Shown in pieces: positions 27,596 through 36,349 of a stretch of 64,000 bases of DNA. This DNA is from Algoriphagus antarcticus (GTDB lineage: Bacteria > Bacteroidota > Bacteroidia > Cytophagales > Cyclobacteriaceae). Made by a program: the position numbers and the translations under genes. Below the pieces are notes generated by a model. That model saw nothing but the letters and a program-made list of their open reading frames with translations, did not search any database and had not been told where the DNA came from. The DNA is taken from NCBI RefSeq assembly GCF_002150685.1, contig NZ_MSSW01000003.1:1-64000 (forward strand), given 5' to 3'. Positions within the stretch are counted from its first letter, which is position 1; each line of letters starts with the position of its first letter.

Positions 27596-27844
27596 TCAAT
27601 TGGAATCACTTTTACTTTGCTGAAAAAAGTCTGTCTTAGAGTTTTGTTTTTTCTTAGTACTTATTCCAAAAAGATAATAAATCGGGCAAAAGCTAAAAAA
27701 GCTCGTAATGATTAATATCCCAATCACAAGTAATGACACCAAAGCTAAACTGGGCGAAATTACCTGAGTAAAGTATAAAGTTGAGATCAGTACGGCTAAT
27801 GCTATCCTGATCATTTGGTCTGTTGATCCTAGGTTATTTTTCAT
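27596..27844 (-). CDS. DUF2892 (YgaP-like transmembrane domain) protein
   Basis: This small 82-aa membrane protein begins MKNNLGSTDQMIRIALAVLI, the standard opening of DUF2892 proteins. Two transmembrane helices follow (about residues 12-28 and 31-49), then a CPIYYLFGIST motif and a basic, polar tail. In other bacteria the domain is fused to rhodanese (YgaP) or stands alone near redox genes. Its neighbour here encodes OsmC. Its biochemical role is not known. Confidence 0.85.
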   Translation of the reverse strand: MKNNLGSTDQMIRIALAVLISTLYFTQVISPSLALVSLLVIGILIITSFFSFCPIYYLFGISTKKKQNSKTDFFQQSKSDSN

Positions 27845-28005
27845 TGTAGCTAATATTTACATATCGTTCAACCTTTGCAAAGTAGATTAAAACCAGAATC
27901 GAACATGTTATACATTTACCTTCAGAACTTACATCTTTCACACTTTTGAGAAGCGTGAGCTAAAAGTTTAGATGATTTCTAGGGTCTTTTTTTTAACCTT
28001 ACCAG

Positions 28006-28818
28006 TCAAAATTTTTCGGCTTTATTATATTCTACTTCAGTGATTATGAATTTCGCATAGCTGAAATCACCTTTCTCCAGTCGCCATATCACCTCAAAGG
28101 CTGCAGGTATTAATATATTGTTCAATTCCTGATACGTTGACAGTTTGATTACCCAGGTTTCCAGTTTTTTTGCGTCCATAAATCGTTTTGTTTCCATTTC
28201 AATAATCTCACCTATCGCGTTGAAAGTGATTTTGAAAAATAAGGTATGTCCCTTGTACTCGAAAGTGAGTTTTGCGGAGTTTGCATCAATAGGAAACCAG
28301 TGAAGTCTTTCGCTGGGTAGGAGGTTGGTTGGGTACAAAACACTTTCCCCCAACCATCGAAGGAGTTCACCCTCATCATATTGCTCCCCTGAAGCATTCA
28401 CTACATTGAACAATGAAAAAAGTGACACAACCAATCTTCCTTTATCGGCGATATACATGTCTCTTGCCACAAACTTAGTTGTTGTTCCTTTCCAGATAAA
28501 GCCGGGCTTTTCAGTGGTGGCGTATTGTTCGCCTTTTATGTTGATCCAATCCTTATCTATGCCAGTTTTGAATTGCCCCACATGTTTTATCCTTGCATAG
28601 CTGATGCAGGGTTGTCCCTCCTTTAGAATATGATTAAAATATCGCTTGACGGGATCCGGAAGACTATCAAGCTGGGTCTTGTGAAATACTTGGCTTGATC
28701 TATTTTTAGATTGAGCAAAAAGTGTTTTTACTTCTTTGTTGAATATAATGGACGCTTGTATTCTTTTGGCAATGAAAATCACCAAAATCATAGCAATAAT
28801 GGTTATGGCAATGTTCAT
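28006..28818 (-). CDS. DUF6544-like membrane-anchored protein
   Basis: The 270-aa protein has one N-terminal membrane helix (about residues 3-20). A beta-rich domain resembles the DUF6544 (formerly DUF6920) family: LPDPVKRYFNHIL, RIKHVGQFKTG, GEQYDEGELLRWLGESVLYPTNLLPS and a late IPAAFEVIWRLEKGDFSYAKF. The fold may be lipid-binding, but I know of no demonstrated function. It is the likely first or middle gene of a leftward group with the DUF2892 and OsmC genes. The family call is from recognisable motifs. Confidence 0.72.
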   Translation of the reverse strand: MNIAITIIAMILVIFIAKRIQASIIFNKEVKTLFAQSKNRSSQVFHKTQLDSLPDPVKRYFNHILKEGQPCISYARIKHVGQFKTGIDKDWINIKGEQYATTEKPGFIWKGTTTKFVARDMYIADKGRLVVSLFSLFNVVNASGEQYDEGELLRWLGESVLYPTNLLPSERLHWFPIDANSAKLTFEYKGHTLFFKITFNAIGEIIEMETKRFMDAKKLETWVIKLSTYQELNNILIPAAFEVIWRLEKGDFSYAKFIITEVEYNKAEKF

Positions 28819-28849
28819 TAGCTAGGTTTAATTCCAGTTGATTTGCTTA

Positions 28850-29365
28850 TCAACTTTTATCCTCCTCCAGATCATTATGGTCATCTCCTCCCAAACTGTA
28901 ATAATTGTTTTCCTCATCTTCACTACCCACACTTTCCTGCTGATCATCTAATTCGGAACCGGGCACATCCAAATCATCCCCAGACATATCAGCCTCAAAA
29001 TCCTTTTCGTTTGATAAACCTTTTACTTCGTTAGGTCTTTTCTTTTTTGAAGGATCCTCGGGATTGAGATTCATTTCTTTTTTCCCTTTGCTATAGATAT
29101 CTTCTGAAGGTGGGTAAAGTGGATATCCTTCAAAATTTGAGGACTCCGATTCATTTTTTTTCATATGTGTTTTAGAGTATTCCGATACTATCTCGGCTAA
29201 GGAATTGTAGTATTCCTTGAATCTCTTAATTCCCATTTCATCAGTATCAATTCCAGAATCATTTTCTGGTATCTCAGTAATGTATTTAGATAATTCGGGG
29301 AATTCTCTATGAATTCTCATGGTGACAGTTATAATATCCTGTTCGAGTTCAGCTTTCGTTTTCAT
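28850..29365 (-). CDS. Conserved acidic hypothetical protein
   Basis: This is a 171-aa protein of unknown function. The N-terminal 70 residues look helical (MKTKAELEQDIITVTMRI, FPELSKYI, FKEYYNSLAEI). The C-terminal half is very acidic and low in complexity, with DVPGSELDDQQESVGSEDEENNYYSLGGD near the end. The C-terminal segment looks like a conserved tail I have seen on small Bacteroidota hypothetical proteins, sometimes near stress genes (recollection, not checked). No signal peptide or membrane segment is visible. It lies 31 bp upstream of the DUF6544-like gene on the same strand. Confidence 0.72.
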   Translation of the reverse strand: MKTKAELEQDIITVTMRIHREFPELSKYITEIPENDSGIDTDEMGIKRFKEYYNSLAEIVSEYSKTHMKKNESESSNFEGYPLYPPSEDIYSKGKKEMNLNPEDPSKKKRPNEVKGLSNEKDFEADMSGDDLDVPGSELDDQQESVGSEDEENNYYSLGGDDHNDLEEDKS

Positions 29366-29698
29366 GGTTTTTGATTTTAGAGGATACTGTTCTTTTCTAT
29401 CCTTTTAGCATTGAGTGTTGTAATTTCGTGTTCCAAAGCTTTGATAAGGCTAGTTTGGATTAGTCTATCTCATTCTATGAGAATTTTATTTTGTTCTAAA
29501 CAAGCTAAGTTATACATCGTTGTCTTGGCAAAATTTCGTAAGGATGTTATTTCAGGCATACGTAAGTTACCGCTGACCAACGGTGAGTATATGAAAAGTA
29601 GGCGATTTCTAAGCACCAAAATTTCAGATTTGATCTGAGTTTGATATGAGCCAAAACCCTTGACTTTACAGATATTTCGCCTATTTTTTAAATACGTT
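29366..29698. other. Intergenic region before the group II intron remnant
   Basis: A 333-bp gap. Its only open frame (29411-29638, 75 codons) has no recognisable composition or start context. No repeat or hairpin stands out. Confidence 0.4.
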
Positions 29699-30606
29699 GT
29701 GTGTGCCTTGAATGATGAATATAGCTCATGAAAATGAGTGTTCCAAAGGGTGCAAGTCCCGTAAGCGAGGGAGTCGTGTCCCTAAGCGAAGCAAGTCGTG
29801 CCGATAGCTATCGGCATGATTTGCCGTGAGGCATGCAGTGAAGTAAGCCAGACTGAGGTGTCTGTACTGACAGCCTGTCCCGCAAGGTGGGAGACAGAAA
29901 CTACATACAGAGGCTATTAGCCCTCGAGCTATCGAGGGGATGAGGTACCACATGCTGCCGAAGTCCAAAGCTCTGATTGATTTATCAACAGGAGAGCTTA
30001 CCGAAATAGTAGATGTAGCAGGGATACATACAAGGATATTCATCTTACCGAGAGGGCAGTGCGTAAGAAAAATATTCAGTGGATATTTTTAGCACTGGGA
30101 CAGCTTGTAGGGTGGGAGATAGATGTCGAGTACATTGAAAAGAAGTCAGCAGAAGTCATAGTACCTACGGGCAAACGACCAGTGAAAAGCAGAGACCTCA
30201 CAAAATTGGGAAGGACTGAACATTTAATTGCTTCCAAATTCGCAAAGGAATCTACGGATAGCTTTTGCTTAAGCGGACAAAGGAAAATTATGATAGAAAA
30301 AGTGCTACATCCCCGCAATCTGACAAAATCATACTACCAAGTAGTGCAAAAAAAAGGGAGCGCAGGCATTGACAAGATGAGTGTTTACGAATTGGCCTCT
30401 TATAGAGAACCTAAAGGCGAAGCGCTGATTACATCTCTGCTGAACAGGAAGTATGTACCGCAAGCTAACAAAGGAGTAGAAATACCAAAAGGTAACGGTA
30501 AAACCCGTTTATTGGGAGTTCCCACGATAGTAAATAGGTGGTTGCAACAAGCAGTAAGCCGTCAGCTAGCAACAAAATTCGTGGTAGAACCATTTTTTCA
30601 TGACTG
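29699..30606 (+). mobile_element. Group II intron, 3'-truncated
   Basis: The 5' end shows the GTGTG(CC) start of group II introns at about 29699-29707. It is followed by ribozyme-like text ('gtgcaagtcccgtaag', paired gctatcggc/gccgatagc arms near 29800). The conserved 'aaagctctgattgatttatc' and 'gtagatgtagcagggataca' blocks of the domain IV leader come next, ahead of an intron-encoded protein. The element breaks off inside the reverse transcriptase at about 30606. Domains V and VI and the 3' splice site are missing, so it cannot splice or move by itself. Confidence 0.85.
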
Positions 30607-30607
30607 A
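30290..30607 (+). pseudogene. Truncated group II intron reverse transcriptase/maturase
   Basis: From ATG 30290 (the frame is open back to a GTG at 30059) the protein starts MIEKVLHPRNLTKSYYQVV. It continues through GSAGIDKMSV, VEIPKGNGKTRLLGVPT and RWLQQAVSRQLA, the N-terminal fingers of intron reverse transcriptases. It ends after VVEPFFHD, where intact relatives continue into the YSYGFRP motif. The catalytic YADD box, maturase (X) and endonuclease domains are absent. This is about one quarter of a normal protein and is non-functional. Confidence 0.88.
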
Positions 30608-30713
30608 ATTTCGAATGGATTCATTAATATATTTAATGTATTCCATAATATATATAAATTATGATTTATGGTTTCGTTTTTAAAGATTTGCAGATCGAAA
30701 AAATAAAATATCC

Positions 30714-32228
30714 ATGAATCATACCATTCCCTTAGCAACAGAAAAGATAGTTAAAGCAGAACAAGCTACAAAGATAGCTGTTGCCCATGGTGATGGTATC
30801 GGGCCAGAAATAATGAAAGCCACATTAAAAATACTGCTTTCTGCCGGAGCAAAGATTGAAGTTGAACCTATTGAATTAGGAGAGCAAGTCTATTTATCAG
30901 GTAATAGTTCTGGTATTACGGAGCAGGCATGGAATACTATCTCAGAGAATAAGATAATTTTAAAAGCTCCTATTACTACTCCTCAAGGAAAAGGATATAA
31001 AAGCCTAAATGTTACGCTAAGAAAAACACTTGGATTATTTGCCAACGTTAGACCAGTTAGTGCCTTATCTCCTTTTGTTAAGACTAATTTTCCTACAATG
31101 GATATTGTGGTCATTAGGGAAAATGAAGAAGATCTCTATGCAGGTATTGAGCACCGACAAACAGAAGACGTAGTACAATGCCTTAAGCTGATCTCTAGAC
31201 CAGGTTCTGAGAAGATAGTAAGATACGCTTTCGAATATGCTAAGGCATACAACAGGAAAAAAGTAACCTGCATGGTAAAAGATAATATCATGAAATTAAC
31301 TGACGGATTGTTCCATAATGTTTTTAAAGAAATTGCTTTAGAATATCCTGAGATTGAAAGTAATTCGCAAATAATAGATATAGGATCTGCAAAAGTTGCT
31401 AATTCTCCTGAAAATTTTGATGTCATCGTTACTTCAAATCTTTATGGCGATATCATCTCAGATATAGTTGCTGAAATTGCTGGCTCGGTGGGAATGGCTG
31501 GCTCGGCAAATATAGGAAGGAATGTCGCCATGTTTGAAGCTATTCATGGCTCCGCACCTGATATTGCGGGTCAGAAAATCGCTAATCCTTCTGGGTTACT
31601 AAATGCTGCCATTATGATGCTAGCCCATATCGGTCAAGCTAAAATTGCTGATAAAATTAAAAACGCTTGGTTGGCAACTTTGGAAGATGGCATTCACACA
31701 GCTGATGTTTATCAGGAATCCATAAGTACAAAAAAAGTAAACACAGATGAATTTGCTGATGAAATAATTGAACGCTTGGGTAGTTTACCTAAAAAGCTTC
31801 CAATAAGTGATCTATCAAAAGGCTCTGGTACAATATCAATTCCTGAATACAAAAGGAAAAATTCTATCAAAACCTTAGTAGGTGTAGATGTTTTTCTAGA
31901 TTGGAAGGGCAATGATCCAGAAGAAATAGGGGGTGATTTAAATAATATTCAATTACCTAGTCTGAAGCTAAAAATGATTACCAACAGAGGAGTGAAAGTT
32001 TTCCCTAACGGATTAAAAGAAACGTATTGTACAGACCACTGGAGATGTAGATTTGTTTCTCAACAAACTCAAACTAACCCTAAAGAAATTCACTACGAGC
32101 AGATAAAATATGAAGAAGTTTTGAATCTATTTTCATCACTTAATAAAAGTGGTTTTGATGTAATCAAAACAGAAAACCTTTATGATTTTGATGGAGCAAG
32201 AGGATTCTCTCTAGGGCAGGGAGAGTAG
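30714..32228 (+). CDS. icd: NADP-dependent isocitrate dehydrogenase, long (Thermus/Rickettsia-like) form
   Basis: This converts isocitrate to 2-oxoglutarate in the TCA cycle. The 504-aa protein has an N-terminal Ile/isopropylmalate dehydrogenase fold: AHGDGIGPEIM near residue 24, the substrate loop NVTLRKTLGLFANVRPV, the metal site NLYGDIISDIVAEIAGSVG, and the cofactor site HGSAPDIAGQKIANPSG. An extra C-terminal domain of about 150 residues (GVDVFLDWKGNDPEEIG, TDHWRCRF) follows, as in Thermus and Rickettsia enzymes. The gene is visibly more AT-rich than its neighbours and lies between a broken group II intron and a decayed recombinase, so horizontal acquisition or relocation is plausible. The product itself looks intact and functional. 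Confidence 0.9.
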   Translation: MNHTIPLATEKIVKAEQATKIAVAHGDGIGPEIMKATLKILLSAGAKIEVEPIELGEQVYLSGNSSGITEQAWNTISENKIILKAPITTPQGKGYKSLNVTLRKTLGLFANVRPVSALSPFVKTNFPTMDIVVIRENEEDLYAGIEHRQTEDVVQCLKLISRPGSEKIVRYAFEYAKAYNRKKVTCMVKDNIMKLTDGLFHNVFKEIALEYPEIESNSQIIDIGSAKVANSPENFDVIVTSNLYGDIISDIVAEIAGSVGMAGSANIGRNVAMFEAIHGSAPDIAGQKIANPSGLLNAAIMMLAHIGQAKIADKIKNAWLATLEDGIHTADVYQESISTKKVNTDEFADEIIERLGSLPKKLPISDLSKGSGTISIPEYKRKNSIKTLVGVDVFLDWKGNDPEEIGGDLNNIQLPSLKLKMITNRGVKVFPNGLKETYCTDHWRCRFVSQQTQTNPKEIHYEQIKYEEVLNLFSSLNKSGFDVIKTENLYDFDGARGFSLGQGE

Positions 32229-32467
32229 TACTTCCAGTGTTCCATCAAATGGAAAATTTCCCCTTTGATCTTACTCAGGAAATTTCTCCCTCAGTAAGGT
32301 TGGTGAGTCAGATGAAATGTGGCAATCCCAGATTTCATCTGACTTCCTCCCAATCCGTAAATTGGGTTAACATTTGCCTTATTGACGAGCATTCTTACAG
32401 ATACTCACATGATTCAATTTGCTAATAAGGACCAACAGCTTTTTTAATTTAAATTTTTGGCTAATTT

Positions 32468-33171
32468 CTAGAAGTTCAGGTGATAGATCAGGGGCACAAA
32501 ATGTCGGGAATATCTGAAGTCAAAATCTCCGTCCACACGGCCAACTATCTCAGGATCTTTGCTTTTAAATACCCATTCATTGGGCTGTTGTGCTTCCCGA
32601 TATGCCACTAAACTCAAATTAGAATATCGGCAAGCGGAACACTGTGATCCTTTTTGCCTTTTTTACCTTTCATTTTTACCTCCTCCTCTTCATTCTGGCT
32701 TTTCGCTAAAATGTCCAGGTGATATTTTCTTAGCGCTTGGCCCTGATCGGTACTTTTGAGATTTCTGACCTCAAAGGATCGAAGTTCACAACTATAAAAA
32801 TGCCCGATAAATATCACATGCTTCAATAGTTTGGGAGCACTGAGAAGGCGAAGTACTTTTCCCTGACTCCAGGAAGAAAGGCTTCAGCTTCGCTTGATGA
32901 TGGGCAACTTGATCTGTTTATCCTGCATCAGGCTTAGCGCAACGCATATACGGTGAACTTGGAAGATTTTTGTGAAGGTGCAAGTTGGCTTCTTTTGACC
33001 AGATCCAGGTAATCGTTTATCTAATCAGGATTTACTTCAGTGGGAAGTTCATTGAAGTGGATAGCAAGATTAGCCAGATGTCCGGCGTAGTTGGACAGGG
33101 TAGTTTTGCTTTTGCATTCGACGACAATTTTTTGCTCCTACTTAGCAAGCAGTTCGGCAAATCCTGATAAA
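32468..33171 (-). pseudogene. Decayed tyrosine recombinase (integrase)
   Basis: Read leftwards, pieces in several frames with in-frame stops reconstruct an integrase. An N-terminal SAM-like domain shows CKSKTTLSNYAGHLANLAIHF and INDYLDL. A core piece shows SAPKLLKH, then CELRSFEVRNLK (box I arginine) and KGKKDHSVPL. A third piece shows GDFDFRYS. The C-terminal half with HxxR and the catalytic tyrosine is missing. The pattern resembles recombinases associated with IS91-like elements in Bacteroidota (from memory). It is certainly inactive. Confidence 0.8.
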
Positions 33172-33181
33172 ATATAAAACG

Positions 33182-33222
33182 CTGTCTGGAGGAGATTTTC
33201 CTTTCCTCCTTCGGCCAGACAG
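33182..33222. other. Long imperfect hairpin beside recombinase remnant
   Basis: An outer stem CTGTCTGG/CCAGACAG and an inner GAGGA/TCCTC stem enclose an AT-rich loop. It lies just beyond the 5' end of the recombinase pseudogene and could be an element end or a terminator remnant. Confidence 0.45.
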
Positions 33223-33406
33223 ATCTTTCATGATTATTAGGAGTTAAGCATCGGACGCTTTTGGAAATAGCACATACAACAACAAAAATGCATCCTTAAA
33301 GATTAAATGGCCTATTTTAAACACGAATTCTCTCGTCAATGCCTGAGAATCTGTCGAAGTGTTATAAATTAGACTAATTGGATTTGTGGTGCTGTCGAAG
33401 GATTTT

Positions 33407-33775
33407 ATGTCACTAACTGATCATGAAAAAGCCATAGTTGGTTCAAGGCAGCTAGAAATTTATACACATCAAATCAGCCATCTAGCTGATAACTTTAAAG
33501 ACTTTGGTGGTGAAATCTATGGATATATGTAAGATTGGGACGATGATTGATTCAGCTACAATCAATTCGTGGGAGATAAGAAGCTCGAAAACAAAATAAA
33601 TACACAAACCATAACTGACACAAAAATGGAGGCAGAGCTAAGCGCAAATACCAAGGTAACTATTTTCAAACCCGTGATGGATCATCTGCTACCCGGTAAA
33701 AAAATTGGCCTGGCTATCATGCCCTTAAGCTATATTTCTGCTTCTTTTTATACAATTACCCTACGATTCTTCTAG
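33407..33775 (+). pseudogene. Decayed frame of unknown origin
   Basis: One frame reads from ATG 33407 through a TAA at 33530 and a TGA at 33548 to a stop at 33773-33775, with protein-like content on both sides (ADNFKDFGGEIYGYM, stop, then FSYNQFVGDKKLENKIN). This suggests a gene broken by nonsense mutations. I do not recognise the family. Only the last 68 codons would be called as an ORF. Confidence 0.35.
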
Positions 33776-33797
33776 CTAACTAAATAGCTAAACAATC

Positions 33798-36011
33798 ATG
33801 AAAAAAAAATATTCCATACTAATAGGAGCTGCACTGATCCTGCTGATTTACTCAGCTTTCCAACATCTACCAGTTGAGGCGCAAGAAGAAGATTGGTTTA
33901 TTTTTCAACCACAAAATTATTACGAAAGCAATATCCTTGATCTCAGCCATTGGCTAGATGCACCTGCTGGAAAACATGGATTTGTCCAAATGCGAGGCAA
34001 AGACCTTGTCTTTGAAAATGGGCAGCAGATCAAATTTTGGGGGGCCAACATCAATGGCAATAATCCCTTTTCATTACCTGAAAAAGCCCGTGAATGGTCA
34101 CAGTTTTTGGCAAAGTATGGAATCAATGGAGTACGATTTCACAAATTTACCTGGGATGCCACGGATGGTAAACATTCAACACAACTTACCCCCGAAAAAT
34201 GGGAGAATTTTGATTATTTCAGCAATACCCTCAGAGAAAAGGGAATTTACTATGGCTGGTCAGCTATTTACGGACATCGGGTCATGCCGGCAGATAGTAC
34301 CCGGCTTTTGGCTTACAGCGAAGTAGCAGATACGGACTTCCCCTGGGCTCACCTCAATGGCTCTACCGCATCATTGGTCAATTTTGCAGAGGATTTGCAA
34401 ACGCTGAATATAGAGCTTACAGTAAATATGCTCAACCATGTAAATCCGCATACAGGCCTGAAATATGCAGAAGATCCTGCATTGGCATTCGTTGAGTTCC
34501 AAAACGAGGACAATATATTTTGGGGTGCCATGGAAAGAACACTGGAACAAACACCGACCTACAGGGCACTGCTTTGCCGAAAATTTTCAGATTGGCTGCA
34601 GGCAAAATATCAAACGCAAGTAAAATTGGAAATCGCCTGGAACAAAGAAGGAATCGCCGAAGGGGAACGATTAACCGAAAAGAATTTCTACCCCAACCCG
34701 AATCACGGCTTTTTTAGCCATGAATATCAACAGGCAGTGGCAGACGACAGACCCGTAAAGCAACATGTGGTTGATAAGCTAAATTTCCTTTTTGAAGAGC
34801 AAGCTAAGTTTTATACTAAATTTCTGGAGGCAGTGAGAGCTACCGGCTACAAAGGCACCATCGTTGGCAGTTGCTGGCAAGCGGGAACAGGCCTTTCGCA
34901 CTTGTATAATCTGTATGCCGATTACCAGGTGGGAATGATCGATCGACACAATTACTTTGGCGGTGGAAACGGTCATAATCTCAACACAGGAAAAATGACC
35001 AATGCCTCCATGTTATCTGAAATTGGTTCCGGTTTATTTGGTACAGGTTTGCAGCAGGTAAGCGACAGGCCATTTGCTATTTCAGAATGGATGAGTCTGA
35101 TCCCTTCAGAGTGGACTGCTGAAAGTGCGCCTATTATAGCGGTCTATGGCATGGGACTTCATGGCTGGGATGCTTCATTTAGCTTTGCTATCGATCAACC
35201 ATCGTATACACCCACCATTCAAACACCTCCATGGGGTGGTGTTTACAACGTTACTTCACCTACGCAACTGGCATTGTACCCGGCTCTTGCCATGATGATT
35301 TACCGCAATGACATCCAGGAAGGTGAAACGATTGTAGATCGTAGGGTGAATTTTGACGCCTTAGAGTCCGGAGTACGTGTTTTCGATGAGCAGGTGATCC
35401 AGGATTACGACAGGAAAGCTTTTAAAAGTAGTTTTCCACTAGAGGCCATGGCCGCCGGCAAAGTCACCCTGACATTTACGGAAGATAATGTGGCAGATGA
35501 AATCAGCCTTTTAGATCCTTTCAAAAAAGACAATGGCGTTGTTTCTAACACCGGTCAATTATTTTGGACTGAAGAAGACAATGGCCATTTTACCATCAAT
35601 AGTGATGGTACAAAAGGCTTGGTAGGTTTTGCCAAAGGCAAAAAGATTGATCTCGATAACTACAGCATAACAACTAGCAATGAATTTGCAATTATTCTGC
35701 TGAGCAGTATGGATTCCTCCAAGGGACTAGAAGAAACTGACCGTATGTTAGTCACCACCATGGCCCGTGCAAGGAATTCAGGTATGGAATATAATGACGA
35801 TAAAACTGAATTGCTGGTGGTGGGCGAGGCTCCGGTGTTGGTTGAGCCAGTAAATCTGGAACTCAAGCTTCCTGAAGGCCGTGAGTTTGACGTATATATT
35901 CTCGATCATGTAGGAAATAGAACCGGCAAAACGCTAAAGACCAAAGGCAACACCATACTAATCAACGGGGGAGAAACCAAAGCCATTTATTATGAAGTAG
36001 TTTTTAGGTAA
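33798..36011 (+). CDS. Secreted clan GH-A-like glycoside hydrolase, 737 aa
   Basis: This is a probable extracellular or periplasmic polysaccharide hydrolase. The protein starts with a hydrophobic export segment (MKKKYSILIGAALILLIYSAF). A TIM-barrel region follows, opening with IKFWGANINGNNPF and YGINGVRFHKFTWD, as in large cellulase/agarase-type clan GH-A enzymes. Candidate catalytic residues are Glu237 in VEFQNEDN (acid/base) and Glu430 in FAISEWM (nucleophile). A beta-rich C-terminal domain of about 200 residues follows (EFDVYILDHVGNRTGKTLK). It stands alone between decayed DNA and a cytochrome gene. I cannot assign a CAZy family or substrate by eye. Confidence 0.75.
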   Translation: MKKKYSILIGAALILLIYSAFQHLPVEAQEEDWFIFQPQNYYESNILDLSHWLDAPAGKHGFVQMRGKDLVFENGQQIKFWGANINGNNPFSLPEKAREWSQFLAKYGINGVRFHKFTWDATDGKHSTQLTPEKWENFDYFSNTLREKGIYYGWSAIYGHRVMPADSTRLLAYSEVADTDFPWAHLNGSTASLVNFAEDLQTLNIELTVNMLNHVNPHTGLKYAEDPALAFVEFQNEDNIFWGAMERTLEQTPTYRALLCRKFSDWLQAKYQTQVKLEIAWNKEGIAEGERLTEKNFYPNPNHGFFSHEYQQAVADDRPVKQHVVDKLNFLFEEQAKFYTKFLEAVRATGYKGTIVGSCWQAGTGLSHLYNLYADYQVGMIDRHNYFGGGNGHNLNTGKMTNASMLSEIGSGLFGTGLQQVSDRPFAISEWMSLIPSEWTAESAPIIAVYGMGLHGWDASFSFAIDQPSYTPTIQTPPWGGVYNVTSPTQLALYPALAMMIYRNDIQEGETIVDRRVNFDALESGVRVFDEQVIQDYDRKAFKSSFPLEAMAAGKVTLTFTEDNVADEISLLDPFKKDNGVVSNTGQLFWTEEDNGHFTINSDGTKGLVGFAKGKKIDLDNYSITTSNEFAIILLSSMDSSKGLEETDRMLVTTMARARNSGMEYNDDKTELLVVGEAPVLVEPVNLELKLPEGREFDVYILDHVGNRTGKTLKTKGNTILINGGETKAIYYEVVFR

Positions 36012-36349
36012 TCTTTTGAACTAATGTGACATCTCAATCTTTCGCCCAAGTAATCAGTAAAAATAATTTCTGCAGGAACAATTTTTTTCTTTTTCTCAAA
36101 ATTCATGTTTTCCGGGTAAAGAAGGCTCGCTTGCCGAAAGACAATTGTCGAGTCCGTTTGATTAAGCACTTATCAGTAACAATAAGGCGGAAAATATTTC
36201 TCATAGAAAAATATTTACCAGTCATTATGGGGTTCCTAATATTTTAAGTTCTCTCTCTTTACTGCGTAGAAATTTGGTTTTAACCTGAGAATCGAGTGGA
36301 AAATATATGAAAGGAGACAAAAAGGTTTCATTCAATCATATTCGATTTA
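36012..36349. other. Intergenic region
   Basis: A 338-bp AT-rich gap. The 73-codon frame at 36026-36247 has a basic, unstructured composition and no family resemblance, so it is not called. No clear terminator or repeat is seen. Confidence 0.4.

Larger units (their letters stand above)
32229..33797. other. Decayed region between icd and the next glycosidase
   Basis: About 1.57 kb lacks an intact gene. It holds a minus-strand tyrosine-recombinase remnant (32468-33171), a long hairpin (33182-33222) and a plus-strand frame with two internal stops (33407-33775). Confidence 0.7.

Noticed and set aside
29411..29638. 75-aa plus-strand frame
   Set aside because: No start context, no recognisable domain and no partner; treated as chance open frame.
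29726..30043. 105-codon minus-strand frame with cysteine-rich translation
   Set aside because: It is antisense to the structured 5' half of the group II intron; such frames are a common artefact of ribozyme RNA.
36026..36247. 73-aa basic frame before the HEAT/cytochrome gene
   Set aside because: Composition looks like translated AT-rich spacer; no signal peptide or motif.
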